A stretch of DNA of 64,000 nt, taken from the NCBI RefSeq assembly GCF_000004075.3, contig NC_026657.2, positions 24,460,408 through 24,524,407 of the forward strand, written 5' to 3'. Source of the DNA: Cucumis sativus. Taxonomy: Eukaryota > Streptophyta > Magnoliopsida > Cucurbitales > Cucurbitaceae. A model generated the notes under the pieces. The model was not told where the DNA came from. It saw nothing but the letters and a program-made list of their open reading frames with translations, and ran no database searches. Below are positions 25,030 through 36,749 of the stretch, in pieces (position 1 is the first letter of the stretch; each line of letters begins with the position of its first letter). The translations under genes and the position numbers were made by a program.

Positions 25030-27354
25030 CATTATACACACTAAACAAAGAAACAAATCCAATTACATAACAAAAAGAGACTCTTCCAAAGCTTGTAAGC
25101 CATTATTTTCACCATTTTCAATTTGTGCTACACAATGGCCATGGAAACCTCTCACTAAAGAACTTAAAAACAAAGAACAATATAATTCAGCAAAGGTTAA
25201 TGTGAAGAGTAAGCAACTACAAAGATTGTACCTTAAATGGAAAATTAATCAAAATGGAAAGTAGATATATATAAAATTTATCCACTTGTGAAGAACAATT
25301 AGACATTTCCCATGAGGAAAAATATGGATTTGCATATATATGGGCAAAGTTGTCACTGATGTGGAGATTGTTACACAGCTAGCTAAGCTGCTACTTTTTT
25401 TGTTCTTGAAATAAGAAAGACATCATTTGCAAAACACAACCCCCATACAAATCGCTCATTAAAAAAAATCCCCCAAACATTCATTGTTATTCACAAAGAA
25501 ACAAAACCAATAACAACCCACGAAGCCAAAACCTCAAAAAGGGTAAGAAAATCAACAGACCCATATACCACCACCAAGAGAGACCCAGATTGAAGCCAGG
25601 AAATAGAAGTTTGAACGACATAGAGACGATGAAGAGAGAACAACGAGACTATTGTTAGTCCTTTAGATTTGAAGATTGAAATAACCCAAATTAGTTTCTA
25701 ATACACCAACTAACAAGAGAGAAAATTTCTGGCCTTGGGCGTGAATGAAATCGAAGAGAAGTTTTGAGATCTACAACGAGATGAAATTGAATAGGCGTGA
25801 ACGAACAAAATCGAAAGTGAATGTAGGGAGAGATCGAATTGAAGAGATGATCGAATTGAGGGTGGAGCATGAATAAATGGAAACGAAATTGAAGAGAGGA
25901 ATTTTGGGTGTGGACGAACAAAAATGAAATTGAGTATTCGGGGAAAGCGTAACACGGGCAATCCCTAAAAAAAGAAATGAAAATTTTCCTGCTTTTAATA
26001 TTTTGCTTTTTCACTTTTTTTTTCTTAGTTTTTATAATGTGTTAATAAAAATGCTATGGTTGGATGGTATTAAAAGGCACATTTGGTGTAGTGATAGTTT
26101 GTTTATGTTATAATTATCATGCAATTACGATACAATTCAAAAGCAACCATAGACAAAAGATTAATAGAAAAATCAAAAGTACTCAAATTCACTTGGGAAA
26201 TGCATAGACAAACAAAAAGACCCTACACATCATCAAAGTTTATAATCTCACATTTCATTTTTCATTCTCTTTTTCTCAAAGCTTCAGCCCATAGCCATGA
26301 AATCTCCCTTGGCCTTGATTTCCTAATTCAAACGAACAAAAATCAATTAAAAATCAACCAAATGCTTCATTGAGGCATTTCATCAAACACATTGTAAGCT
26401 ACCAAAATGCTTCATCACACAACCAACCGTAAAGAAAAAAAATGTAGATTCACATTAGAAAAATGATCGTAAACAACAATATTGAATAGGATGATATACA
26501 AAACAAACTCCTATCTCCTATAAAAGAAAAAACAATGAGGGGGTTTTCATCAAAAGAACCATCCATATATCACATTGTGGGTAAAATGAAGGCATTTGAA
26601 GTTAATACACTGTACAAATACAAACAATAGAAATAATGAAACTTTGATTGGATACCTTTATATTGTGGGTAAAATGTAAGCATTTGAAGAAGAATGAAAA
26701 GAAAATGAGAGTGAAAATGAAAACTCTAGAAATTGAATCTAAACGAAGAATGGAGACAGACCACGATGGGCTTGATCTCCAGCGACCTACCGCACGTTGT
26801 GGCTGAGATTCACCAGCGAGTTCAGCGGTGCAAGGGTGTTGGGTGGTGGCGTCAACTAAAGGAGAGAAATAGGAGGATTTCGGGCGTGTCGTTAACGAAA
26901 AGTCGCGTCGTTCTCGACATGCATGAGAGAGGGAGGGAGATGGTTAGTGGAAGGGAGAAAAAATAGAGAACAAGGGGCGATGCATGGATCTTCCACAAAG
27001 AAGAAGAAAAGAAGAAGAATAGAAGAAGAACAAGAACAAGAGAAGGAGAAGGAGAAGGAGGTAGATAAAGAGTTTTTGAGATATTTTATAAGTTTTATTT
27101 TAATAAAAAAATATTTAATGTTTTTAGAATTAGGGAAAAATTGATTTTAATATACTTTTAATTTTAAATGAATTTTATTTTAATGAATTAAATAAATTAT
27201 TTTTTTGTATCTTTTATGCACCAAATAACCGTCACGAAAAGTGAAATTCAAAAAATTTCTTATTTTCCTACCAAAAACGTGAATTTTTAGCATTCGTAAC
27301 AGATTTTTCTTTTCTCTTTTCAATTTGGGATGTATACAAATGTTATAGTAGGTA
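25030..27354. other. Unassigned region, probably transposon-derived
   Basis: No host gene recognised. Two stretches (about 25540-25960 and 26740-27070) are purine-rich, less AT-rich and contain repeated GAAATTGAAGAGA-like and AAGAAGAAG words. They resemble transcribed leaders or internal parts of non-autonomous DNA transposons. Open frames here read repetitive Arg/Ser/Phe-rich or Lys/Glu-rich protein on both strands, which looks like composition rather than coding. The right side ends at a CACTA-type terminus. Confidence 0.4.
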
Positions 27355-27369
27355 GTTTTTCTAGTAGTG
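27355..27369 (-). mobile_element. CACTA (En/Spm) terminus
   Basis: On the - strand this reads CACTACTAGAAAAAC, matching the conserved CACTA-superfamily terminal inverted repeat. It abuts the internal part of TRIM copy 2 exactly where homology to TRIM copy 1 begins, as expected for an insertion. The other terminus was not found. Confidence 0.5.
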
Positions 27370-27657
27370 TTGTGTTCGACTAAGGAGGAGGTGCCTTGGA
27401 GTTAGAACAAGCTTTTGTGGTGGGAGTGAAACAATTTTGTGCGAACGGACTAATTCGAGTGGAGGCTTAAAGTGGTAATTTGTTCGAAGTGAGGATTATT
27501 AGGAGTGCGAACAAAGTCTCATATAAGTGTGGACAACTATCTCAATCGGTATGGAGCCTTTTGTCATGGTACCAAAAACAAAGTCATGAAAGTGTATATC
27601 CAAAGTCAACAATATTATATCATTATAAAGATATTTGAAGGGCTTCTTGTCCCAACA
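27370..27657 (+). mobile_element. TRIM-like LTR element remnant (copy 2)
   Basis: The internal part (GGGAGTGAAACAATTTTGTG and following) is homologous to 11440-11550. A long 3' LTR from about 27497 ends CCCAACA at 27657 and matches the 5' LTR of copy 1 (AAGTCATGAAAGTGTATATC). The 5' LTR is missing here. An old fossil, co-duplicated with the adjacent channel exons. Confidence 0.6.
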
Positions 27658-27847
27658 TTTTTCAGAAAGAGAATTTGTCAGATGACAAATTATGATTAGA
27701 CAATTTGATAAGATATCCAAAGATAGATGTTGGGTTATTCAAGATTCACATAAATACTTTTCTCGGTCGTTTTAAATTAGTTTATAACATAGGAACACAA
27801 ACATAAAGTTGAAGGGAAATTAAAATTTAAACTTAACCTATACGTAT

Positions 27848-28723
27848 TTATGTCCCACTTGGTATGATATGATATTGTGGATCAATAGCCTTAAGAGTGA
27901 AGGCTTCCATTTGGGTCTGTGTCTTGAGTGTACATTCGAACAAAGGAATTTCAGACACATGAAGATTTTCCACTGCCCAAATCAGTAGCTGCTCCCCAAA
28001 TAAATCACCTTTTCCAAAAGTGCTAATCGTTGTTCTAGCTCCAGTGCTCTTGCTAAATTTCAATCCCATACCTTTCGTGAATAGTAGCATCTGCTCAACA
28101 CGCTCCCCCTCTCGAATAATATAGCTATACTCTGCAAAAACCATTGGCTTCATATCCTTCATCACCTCTTCTAACTTCTCCTCTTCAAATTCTTTAAGCA
28201 TTGGAACCTGCGAATGAAACATTGATCAAGGTCATTTGTTTCTATTCTAACAATTTACTTAACAAATGTACCGAGCAAAACTCACCCTCTTTAGGATGTT
28301 GCATCAAAGTTCTTTCTTTATCTCCTCAACGAATGGAGACGGAAACACGTCGAGCAGTGTTTTCAAATTGACATCATTTTTCCACTCAAACTTGTCTCTC
28401 ACAAACTCCTTGATTTCCTTCTTCTTCTGAAACTCATAATAATCTATCCAGAAATCTATTTCACCATCTTTCTTTTTCATCGTCCTCCGTTTCTCCTCTG
28501 ATCTTAAAGTTGAGGACTGCAGATATACCTGTTTAAAGATGCAGTCATTTCTTTGTTACTGACTTAGAAAAGGAAAGGTTTACATATTGGATGAGAAGAT
28601 CTTTAACAAACCTGCAAGTTGCCGATAAGATAAACAACTAGAAGGATCCCAATAATGGTAATGAGAGCCGCAAAGATGTTTTCAGATGAACTGCTACTTG
28701 TAGTCAGGTTTGACCCAAATGAG
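27848..28723 (-). pseudogene. CNGC-like pseudogene 2 (last three exons only)
   Basis: Carries the S6 exon (28612-28723, filter GSNL), C-linker exon (28286-28528) and nucleotide-binding exon (27848-28207). The C-linker exon has an in-frame TGA at 28304-28306, where the open copy has a Cys codon (KELCWDILKR). Homology to the intron upstream of the S6 exon continues to about 29020 and then stops abruptly, so exons 1-4 are absent. The binding exon itself is open, ends without an IQ motif (MEAFTLKAIDPQYH and so on) and keeps GKGDLFGEQLL. Confidence 0.85.
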
Positions 28724-30725
28724 CTGCAAATTGCATTTGATCACACATGAGATGATACTATCACACTTCATTATCTTCTAAACTTAAGTTATTTGTACTA
28801 GATGAGAGTTTTGGAAGTTGAAAAGTGATCTCCTAATTTCAACAAACAAGTGTTAATTTGAGTTATCATTTAAAAATGTTATCTTTGAAAGTTACTTCAA
28901 ATATATTGGAGAATGTTATAACCAACATGGCTTGGTGGTGGTCTCATGGGGAGGGGGTGAGGTTAGAAGTTAAGAAAACTTAACAGATCATCGGCAAATC
29001 TCAAACTTGGATCTTTTAAGTTTAATGAGGTAGTTATCAAACGGCCCCTTAGGAGTTATCAACCTTTAGTAATATTATTTAATATAATAAAATATAAAAT
29101 GAAGTTTAGTAACGAAAATAGGGAAATAATTATTAACTTATATTGTATAACTTTCCTTTTTTCGTTTTCGAGTAAATCAGTAACCTTTTTCTCAGTCAAT
29201 GATTGAAAAACAGAGCAACAAAGGAAGAATAATTTATCATTACCCAAAAACTTCAATATAAAAATAAAACATTCATGGATTCCTAATAGTATGTACGTAT
29301 ACCCAAAGAAAAACACAACACAACCCAAGTTACAAAATCAGAAATGTTGAAGATGTCCATTGAAAACGAAGCACGGGGTATCAAGGCCGAAGATGAAAAG
29401 ACTTAAAATCAATACCTCTACTGATGGAAGTGACAGAAACAACAGGTATAAGGATAGATGTAATCGAAGGAATAGCAACACCAACCATAAAAATGATGAG
29501 AACAATCCTCTAGATATTCCATCGGCCAAGTTGTACATGTTCTTGAAATTAGATTTTTTGACTGCTTGTTTTGTTTTGTTGGATTTTATGAGGTAGTCTT
29601 TGCATCACCAACTTAACTTAAATTGTTTAGATAACTTTTGATTATTTTGAAGCTTCTATTTTTGTTAAGCACGCATTTGCATCTTGTATTTGAAACTATG
29701 TCATTTTGATGTTAATGTGTTTAATTTTGTAACAATATATATGCTTACACAAATTGGCTTCATACACACATTGATGTCATGAAATTGTGAATGATACTAT
29801 ATCTTGATGACCAAAACTTTTACCTTTTTGTTTTTGTCCCAAGTATGCTGTTTATAACATCATTCATATTACATATACTATGTTTGAAAAATCTTAATTC
29901 TATTGGTTATTATAAGTATAAAGTTTCGTTAGTTAAACAACAATGATTATGATTAAATGACACTATTCAAAAAATCGTTCTTCTTGTTGGTTTTGTAACA
30001 AATCCATCTTAACCTTAAGTTTTTTGGATTGGAAAAGTATATGATTATACGAGTAAATAAATACTAATATTTGAATATGTAATCATGATATAAAACGAGT
30101 ATATAGTTTATCATATTATTTAAAAGAATAAATTAATTGTGTCAGCAACATATGTTATATATTATATCAAATACTGTAGAAATAATCTGAAAAGAATAAT
30201 ATTTGTCAGGTAGTATATATAAATATACCGTAACTCTATAAAATAATCAACACAATCAAATGAGATCAATTTAACGAATAAATCTATTTTGTTAAATTAA
30301 GAAAAAACAAATGGAACAAATTAAATTATTCAAATTTATACTTTTCTTATATTTTTTAAACAAATATTTTCAGGTAGGTTGATGAAATATATTTATTTAC
30401 TAACCATAAAAATATTTTTAAAGAGCTAAACAATATTTTGGATTAAATTGAATTTATTATTTTTTTTGTTAATAAAGAATTAAATTTGGATATTATCTAA
30501 ACAAATTAATACTAATAAAATGTTTTCCTATATCAAACTTTTTCTATTAATTTTTTAAAAATCTACATAATTGCCGCAAAACATAAATTTTTAATAAAAA
30601 TCCACACACAAAAATAGAGAACTTTAAAAAAATAGCAAAAAAAATTATTATGATAATAGAACCCATATCATTAGCATTTTCAAAATTACAAAAAATAGTA
30701 AATTTAAAATCAGATTATTGTCATA

Positions 30726-30811
30726 TTTGTCAAATTTACAATATAAAAAAATATTTGTCAAATTTACAATATGAAATTTTTTTTTGTCAAATTTACAATA
30801 TGAAAAAAAAA
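30726..30811. repeat. Short minisatellite, about 28 bp x 3
   Basis: Three consecutive copies of TTTGTCAAATTTACAATAT followed by an A/T run of varying length. Confidence 0.75.
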
Positions 30812-31374
30812 TGTGTTTATAAACTGTTTATTACTGAATTGTTTTGTCATTTAATGCAATTTCTAAAAACTAAATATGTATAATGGTAAATTTTGTTGAA
30901 ATCAAGGAACCTAGTCTAAAATTCAAATTCAAAATTTATTATATATATATATATATGAATGATGTATTATTGAATAAATTGGTTCAAATATAATATAATT
31001 GGCATTGTTCGGGGGAATGATCTAAAATTTAAATTCAATTTTTTATTAAAAGTATATATGATGTATTATTGTTAATGAATTGTTTAAAATATAAAATATC
31101 CGAAAATCTTATATATATATTTGACCTTATTTTAGGAGAAGTTGATGCGTTAATAACGTTCAACAACAAAGTAGCAGATTTAATTAAGATTTAAATAGTA
31201 GATTTAGGAAATATATATGAATTATTTTATACCCAGATAGATTCGAGTTTAATATAATTAGAAAAATAAAAAAAAAGTAGGTGACGGTTTTGCTATATTT
31301 CTTATTACTTTAAATTTTTGTCATTTTTTAAGTTGCTATTTAAAAATGTGTTATTTCCACGATTATCTCTTAGA

Positions 31375-31630
31375 ATTTTGAGCTTTTGAAATCTTGAAAT
31401 TTACCATGGTTTGGATTGGGTACTACAAGACCAATTGTAATATTTTCATCTTATTGGCTTGAAGCTTTTTTTCTCTACGCAAGAAAGTGAAGATTGTTAA
31501 AGCAATAATGAAATGTGGCAAGTATATCCAAGACCAATTGGAATATGTTCATCTCGATGATTTTGATTGTTTTAGAGGTCATGAATTCGTTAAATGATAT
31601 GATTTCATCAACTATATAAAAAAACTTTTT
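31375..31630. repeat. Dispersed repeat, arm 1
   Basis: Diverged match to 44905-45250. Shared phrases include GAGC-TTTTGAAATCTTGAAATTT, GCAAGAAAGTGAAG and AAATGATATGATTT-ATCAACTATA. Both arms probably derive from one old transposable element. No protein similarity seen. Confidence 0.5.
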
Positions 31631-32049
31631 TATTTACAGGTGATTGAAAGTTGTTGCTTTTTTCCACGATCACTTAAAATAAGATGATTCACTTTGTTAC
31701 ATGTAAAACTTGATCGAAAATCTATAATTATTCAAATTGTAGTGTCTACTATGTCCATGATTTGCAATCTAATCACGTAGTTTGTTTGAATTTTCCTTTT
31801 TAAGTTGCTCATCTTTTTTAAAAAATAAATTAAATTACCATAATGATATAAATAAATAGATAATAGATATGTCTCTCACCATCAATTCTGACTCTTTTTT
31901 AACTTCCCATACTCCCAACGCCAACAAAGTTTGTATGCCTCTTCCGCTTTCTCCTTCGCTTTCCTTACCAAAGAAAACACTCCCAAACCCAAAACCAGAA
32001 TAAGACTCCTTTGTTAGATGAGCCTTGTTTGTATTCTATAGTGTAATAA

Positions 32050-32250
32050 GAACAACTGTGATTTGTGCTTATGTTCCAGTAAGCAAGTAACCCAAGATGA
32101 ACAAGAGGTGCCTTTGGATTTAGAACAAGCTCTCATGGTGGGAGTGAAACAGATTTCTTTGAACGGACTAGTTCGAGTGGAGGCTTAAAGTGGTAATTTG
32201 TTTAGAAGTGCAAACAAAATCCCATATAAGTGTGGACATATGATTGAAAA
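32050..32250 (+). mobile_element. TRIM-like LTR element remnant (copy 3)
   Basis: Internal part (TGTGATTTGTGCTTATGTTC through TTCGAGTGGAGGCTTAAAG) and a short 3' LTR remnant (GAAGTGCAAACAAAATCCCA). It lies about 120 bp beyond the stop codon of the divergent channel gene. Old, partial. Confidence 0.55.
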
Positions 32251-32373
32251 ATTTGATAAGATGTCCAAAGATAGATGTTGGGTTGTCCAAGATGCACATA
32301 ATACTTTTATCGATCCTTTTAAATTTGTTTATAACATAGGAACACAAATATAAAATTCAACGGAGATTAAACT

Positions 32374-35300
32374 TTAACTTAACCTATACGTAATTGTGTC
32401 CCACTTGGTATGGTATTGTGGATCGATAGCCTTAAGAGCGAAAGCTTCCATTTGGGTCTGTGTCTTGAGAGTACATTTGGACAAAGGAATTTCAGATACA
32501 GGAAGACTTCCTGCTGCCCAATTCAATAGTTGCTCCCCAAACAAATCACCTTTTCCTAAAGTGTTAATAGTTGTTCTAGTTCTAGTTCTCTTACTAAATG
32601 TCAGTGCCATACCTTTCGTGAACAATAGCATATGCTCAATAGGTTCCCCTTCTCGAATAATGTAGCTCTGCTCTGCAAAAATTATTGGCTTCATATCCTT
32701 CATCATCTCTTCTAATTTCTCCTCTTCAAATTCTTTAAGCATTGGAACCTGCCAATAAAACATTGTTCAAGGTTTTTTGTTTCTATTCTAATAATTTAAT
32801 TCACAAATGTACCGAGCAAAACTCACCCTCTTTAGGATATCCCAGCAAAGTTCTTTCTTTATCTCCTCAGCGAATGGCGATGGAAACACGTCGAGCAATG
32901 TTATCAAATTTACATCATTTTTCCACTCAAACTTTTCTCTCACAAACTCTTTGATTTCCTTCTTCTTCTGGAATTTATAATAATCTATCCATAAGTCTAT
33001 TTCAGCGTCTTTTTTTTGCATCGTTCTCCGTTTCTCCTCTGATCTTAAAGTTGAGGACTGTAGATATACCTGTTTAATGATGTTGTCGTTCCTTTGTTAC
33101 TAATTTAGAAAAGAAGAAGGTTGACATACTGGATGAAAAAATCTTAACAAACCTGCAAGTTGCCGATAAGATAAACAACTAGAAGTATTCCACTAATGGT
33201 AACGAGAGCCGCGAAGAAGTTTTCCCATACATAGCTACTTGTAGTCAGGTTTGACCCAAATGAGCTGCAAATTACATTTGATCAAACATGAGATGATACT
33301 ATCACGTTTCATTATCTTATAAACTAGGAAGTAATTTGTACCAGATGAGATTCCAAAATGATCTCATAATTTCAATAAACAAGGAGTTAGTTCGAGTTAT
33401 CATTTAAAAATGCTATCTTTGAAAGTTAGTAACTCAAACTGTAAATTAGTTTTTGAGTTGGTCTAGTTAATTCCTAGTTTCTATCAAGTTAATTTTAGTT
33501 GTAATCAAGTCTAAGTTCCTATATTCTTGTGAAGTTAGTAGGATTAGTGTTGCTAACTTTGTGGAATCTATTTTCTAGAATGAAATTGATACTTCCCATC
33601 TTTCTCATTTCCTTCTCATTAATTAGAACAACAGTTACTTCAAACATACTCGAGAACATTATCATTTAACCAGAATGGCTTGGTGGTGAGGTTAGAAGTT
33701 GAAGAAACTTCACAGATCAACACAATCTTAAACTTGGATCTTAAATAATTTTCCCTCTCCCCTTATTTGCTCATACTACGTTTTGATGATGAAGGCCAAC
33801 ACATACAGAGGAAAAAAATGAAACGAGATCATTGAACTTGTAAACTCAAACGACCATTTGATCTAAGTTGAGTTGAAGCCTATTATCCTCATATAAATCA
33901 TAAACTCACACCATAGTTAATGATTAAGGTAATAGCCATTTATCATGAGGAGCAAATGTAAAAGTTTCGAACCTTAATGTACGTAGCCCCCAAGAGAAGC
34001 AGTATAAGAGCTTTTTATTAAAACCATTTATCCTCGAGATACCAGATTGATGGGCGCTAAGGAATAAACCAAAATCGAATATTGCTGGATTAGGTGGATT
34101 GATAGGGCAAAACTTATCAACAAACCAGTCATTGCCCGTGATATCCTCACAAAAAAAGGAATTCACTCTACATCCACTGTCAAATTTGCAGGCATTTTGC
34201 CAGCAATACAGTTCTCTTAGAACTGCGAAGCAGTACCAAAATGCTCCAAGCACCTTCACAAACGAAAAAAATACAACAACTTCAAAACCAATACGATCAT
34301 TCAGAACATTAAAACACTAAATCCCCATTCTTGATAAACGGAAGGTAAAGAAACATACATGACTGGCAAAAATGAAGAGAATGAAATTGAATGTGCCTCT
34401 GAACTGCCCGGTTCCTGTTATGTCATTAGGAGCAGCACTCCTGGAAAGCTTCTTACATAACACATAGATTCGGATGATTCTTGGGACAAATTGGAAGAGA
34501 GGCAGAAAGATGAGTCGCCAACTGTTTTTTAAATATTTGATACTTTTCCTACTTGTAAAGACTACCACAAGGATAATCTGCACATTTCCTGTTGTCAATG
34601 TTAAGAATTGGAGTACTTCTTGTGATCATTTAAAAGAAATATTTAAAGGTAATAGATAAAAGTTCTCCTTTAAGTATTTAAATATTTAAAGAAAATATAA
34701 TAGATAAACAATTCTTCTCATATTTAGGAATCTTTTATCCTTAAAAAAGTTATTCCCTTTTCTCTAAAGAAAAGATCTTCTCGGCACTATAAAAGAACAA
34801 GTCCTCTTCCTTGTTCACTTCTTGCATTTGCTGTTATGTTGCAAAGAACTTGTAATCCGATTACTTCTTTATTTTATTTTTATGAAGAATTTCTGATATA
34901 TTCATTCATTGCTTCCATTGTATCTATCATAAAGAGATATAAGGAAGATTCCAATATTTGATCTCGTGTCACCTAATTCAGGGGAATCTACCAAACATAA
35001 TTAAGGAAAATTAAACCCGATTATTTTTTAGGACTAAAAAGAGTTACTTATATTACAACAAATCTCTTCTACCTATAACTTAACACTCATTTCAACTTTA
35101 ATAATACTCTTATCTGACCTAAAACCATTTACATAACTTCTATTTCATTTTCCTCTCCTCAGCTCTTTTTCTCACCTCATTTCCATCTTCTTCTCCAAAT
35201 AACCACTCTCCACGTGGTTTCCTTTTTCTTCCTCTTGTCTCCATCGTTTTTCCCAAATAACCATTATCTTCCTCTTTCTCTCATCGTCTTCGTTGTCTTC

Positions 35301-36694
35301 TTTTCGTCTCACATCGCCTTTCTCTACACGACGCCTTCCTCTTTAGTAGATTTTGGTTTTTCTTTTCCTTTTTGCGTGAATTGTGTTTTTGTTGTGGGTT
35401 TCACCGAATTTATGGGTTTTTGCTAGATTTTTGTTTTAGCCTTGAGTTTTTGTATTCCTCTTTGCCGTGGGTTTTGATCCTCTTCGTTGTGGGTTTTCGT
35501 CTTCTGCTTGTTGGCTTTGTTCTTCATATCCCATTCTTCATCTAGTTCTCCATAAGATTACAAGAAGACCTTCCTATCTAGGTTTGATAATTTTACTTTT
35601 TATGTTTAATGGAGGATATATTTTTGTTTGATATTTAATTGAATTAAATGTGAATAAAATAAAAAATGAATCTCAAACAAAACGAAGAAACAAGAAACAG
35701 TTATAAAAATAGAAAATTTAAAGACAGATTAGGCAAAAAGATGTGTAATTACATCTAATGAAATTTCCCTAAATTTTATCTGTTTTATATAAGTCTTAAG
35801 AGACAATGACAAAACTAAATGTTGTAGAGGAATTCACAAGAAGTGAAGATCAAAAGTGTTATGAGTATGCCAATGAAAATGAATTAACACTCGAGTTTAC
35901 TCCCAAAAGTAGATGGGGTTTGATCCAAAATAGGCAATGGTATAAGAGGAACATAAAGTATTGAAGAAGAACCTGTGGAAGGGGAAGCAGAGCCAAAAAG
36001 TCGACAATAACACTCATCCATGGTACCCTTTTGCTAACATCAGCAAGGCGTCCGAAGAAAGTCAGAGGAGCCACATTCGTTTTAGAATTGGGACATAATT
36101 CAAGTATTGAACTTGAGTAGACCTTGTAGGCGACTTCGAGTAGAAGGATGAAGTCCGTCACTGTCCTGGCCCCAATGGCTGCGTTCTTTATCTTTTTGTC
36201 CACGGCGAAGCATTTTCTTTGATCGTCTATGTAGTAGATGTAGAAGAACAAAACATCGAGGCAGACAGCTATTATAGATGAAATGAGAAACCCAAATCGT
36301 AGTACAAATTTTGTGTGCTCTTGATCTTCCGAGCTTGTCCTGCATGTAAATCATACAACAATTACACGAGTTCATCTTCAACCAAGGAGAAACAAAGGAG
36401 TTCAGTTCACAAACTTTCGAAGTTCAATTGAAACGAGTTTTACCAAGTTCAACACAAGTCCCTATTTCTTTCTATATTCTGTATGAGGCATGAGATTGAA
36501 ATCCTTATCTAAGTATCTGTGTTCGTACTTGTTAGAACTCAAGAGATATAAGAAAATATTAGTAAGAAAGAAAAGAAAAACTGTAATAATAAATAATGGC
36601 AAAAAGTAAAGGTTGTAACTTCGAAATAGATTTAGAAAAACAAAAATGAAAACAAGAGAACCAACCTGGAAGTAATATTGTTTGCATTGGCCAT
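32374..36694 (-). CDS. Divergent C-terminally truncated CNGC-like channel
   Basis: Seven exons, all GT-AG and in phase: 36666-36694, 35973-36339, 34359-34577, 33973-34253, 33153-33264, 32827-33069, 32374-32748. This gives 541 residues with no internal stop. Plant CNGCs are tetrameric plasma-membrane cation (Ca2+) channels. S1-S4 span exons 2-3, with the Arg-bearing S4 (PRIIRIYVLCKK). S5 follows in exons 3-4, the pore and S6 in exons 4-5, the C-linker in exon 6 and the nucleotide-binding domain in exon 7 (GKGDLFGEQLLNWA). Unusual points: an N-terminus about 50 residues shorter than its canonical neighbours, filter GSNL (residues 302-305) instead of GQxL, and a C-terminus ending soon after MEAFALKA without the IQ calmodulin site. 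Start chosen at MANANNITS, in good context. Function is uncertain; it could be a modified subunit or a dying gene. Confidence 0.75.
33429..33632. mobile_element. Insertion in intron 4 of the divergent channel gene
   Basis: About 200 bp absent from the same intron of pseudogene 1, where AAAGTTACTTC is continuous. Here AGTTA is present on both sides. The insert's end, with TTCTCATTAATTAGAACAAC, resembles the end of a copia-type LTR. Likely an LTR fragment or other small element. Confidence 0.45.
34632..35770. other. Replaced segment of intron 2, divergent channel gene
   Basis: Intron 2 is about 1.4 kb here against about 0.6 kb in pseudogene 1. Homology stops after TTGTGATCATTTA and resumes near AAGTCTTAAGAGACAATGAC. 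The new segment has a TATA-like CACTATAAAAGAAC at about 34785 and a CT-rich stretch (35100-35540) like a transcribed leader, on the + strand, opposite to the host gene. It may be a transposon with its own promoter. No protein recognised. Confidence 0.4.
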
Positions 36695-36749
36695 TTGGAC
36701 TACAACTCTTGAGAACTTCAAGTGTTGGAGGCAACTGAAGAGTCAAGAA

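Larger units (their letters stand above)
29025..32045. other. Very AT-rich region without genes
   Basis: Nothing coding recognised. It begins where channel pseudogene 2 is truncated, with TTATCAAACGGCCCC, a transposon-end-like phrase. It includes a short tandem repeat (30726-30811) and one arm of a dispersed repeat (31375-31630). Confidence 0.45.

Noticed and set aside
25691-26014. 107-codon frame rich in Phe, Arg, Ser and His
   Set aside because: Both strands and more than one phase are open because of GAAATTGAAGAGA-like repeated words. It looks compositional rather than coding.
26923-27144. Lys/Glu-rich open frame
   Set aside because: Produced by an AAGAAGAAG and GAGAAGGAG simple-sequence stretch.
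27505-27699. 64-codon frame shared in type with one at 38177-38404
   Set aside because: Both lie in the TRIM-like LTR and its flank. The similarity is due to duplication of the repeat, not a conserved gene.
35214-35426. 70-codon hydrophobic frame on the + strand
   Set aside because: A CT-rich leader-like stretch gives Phe/Ser/Leu by composition. No recognisable signal or domain.
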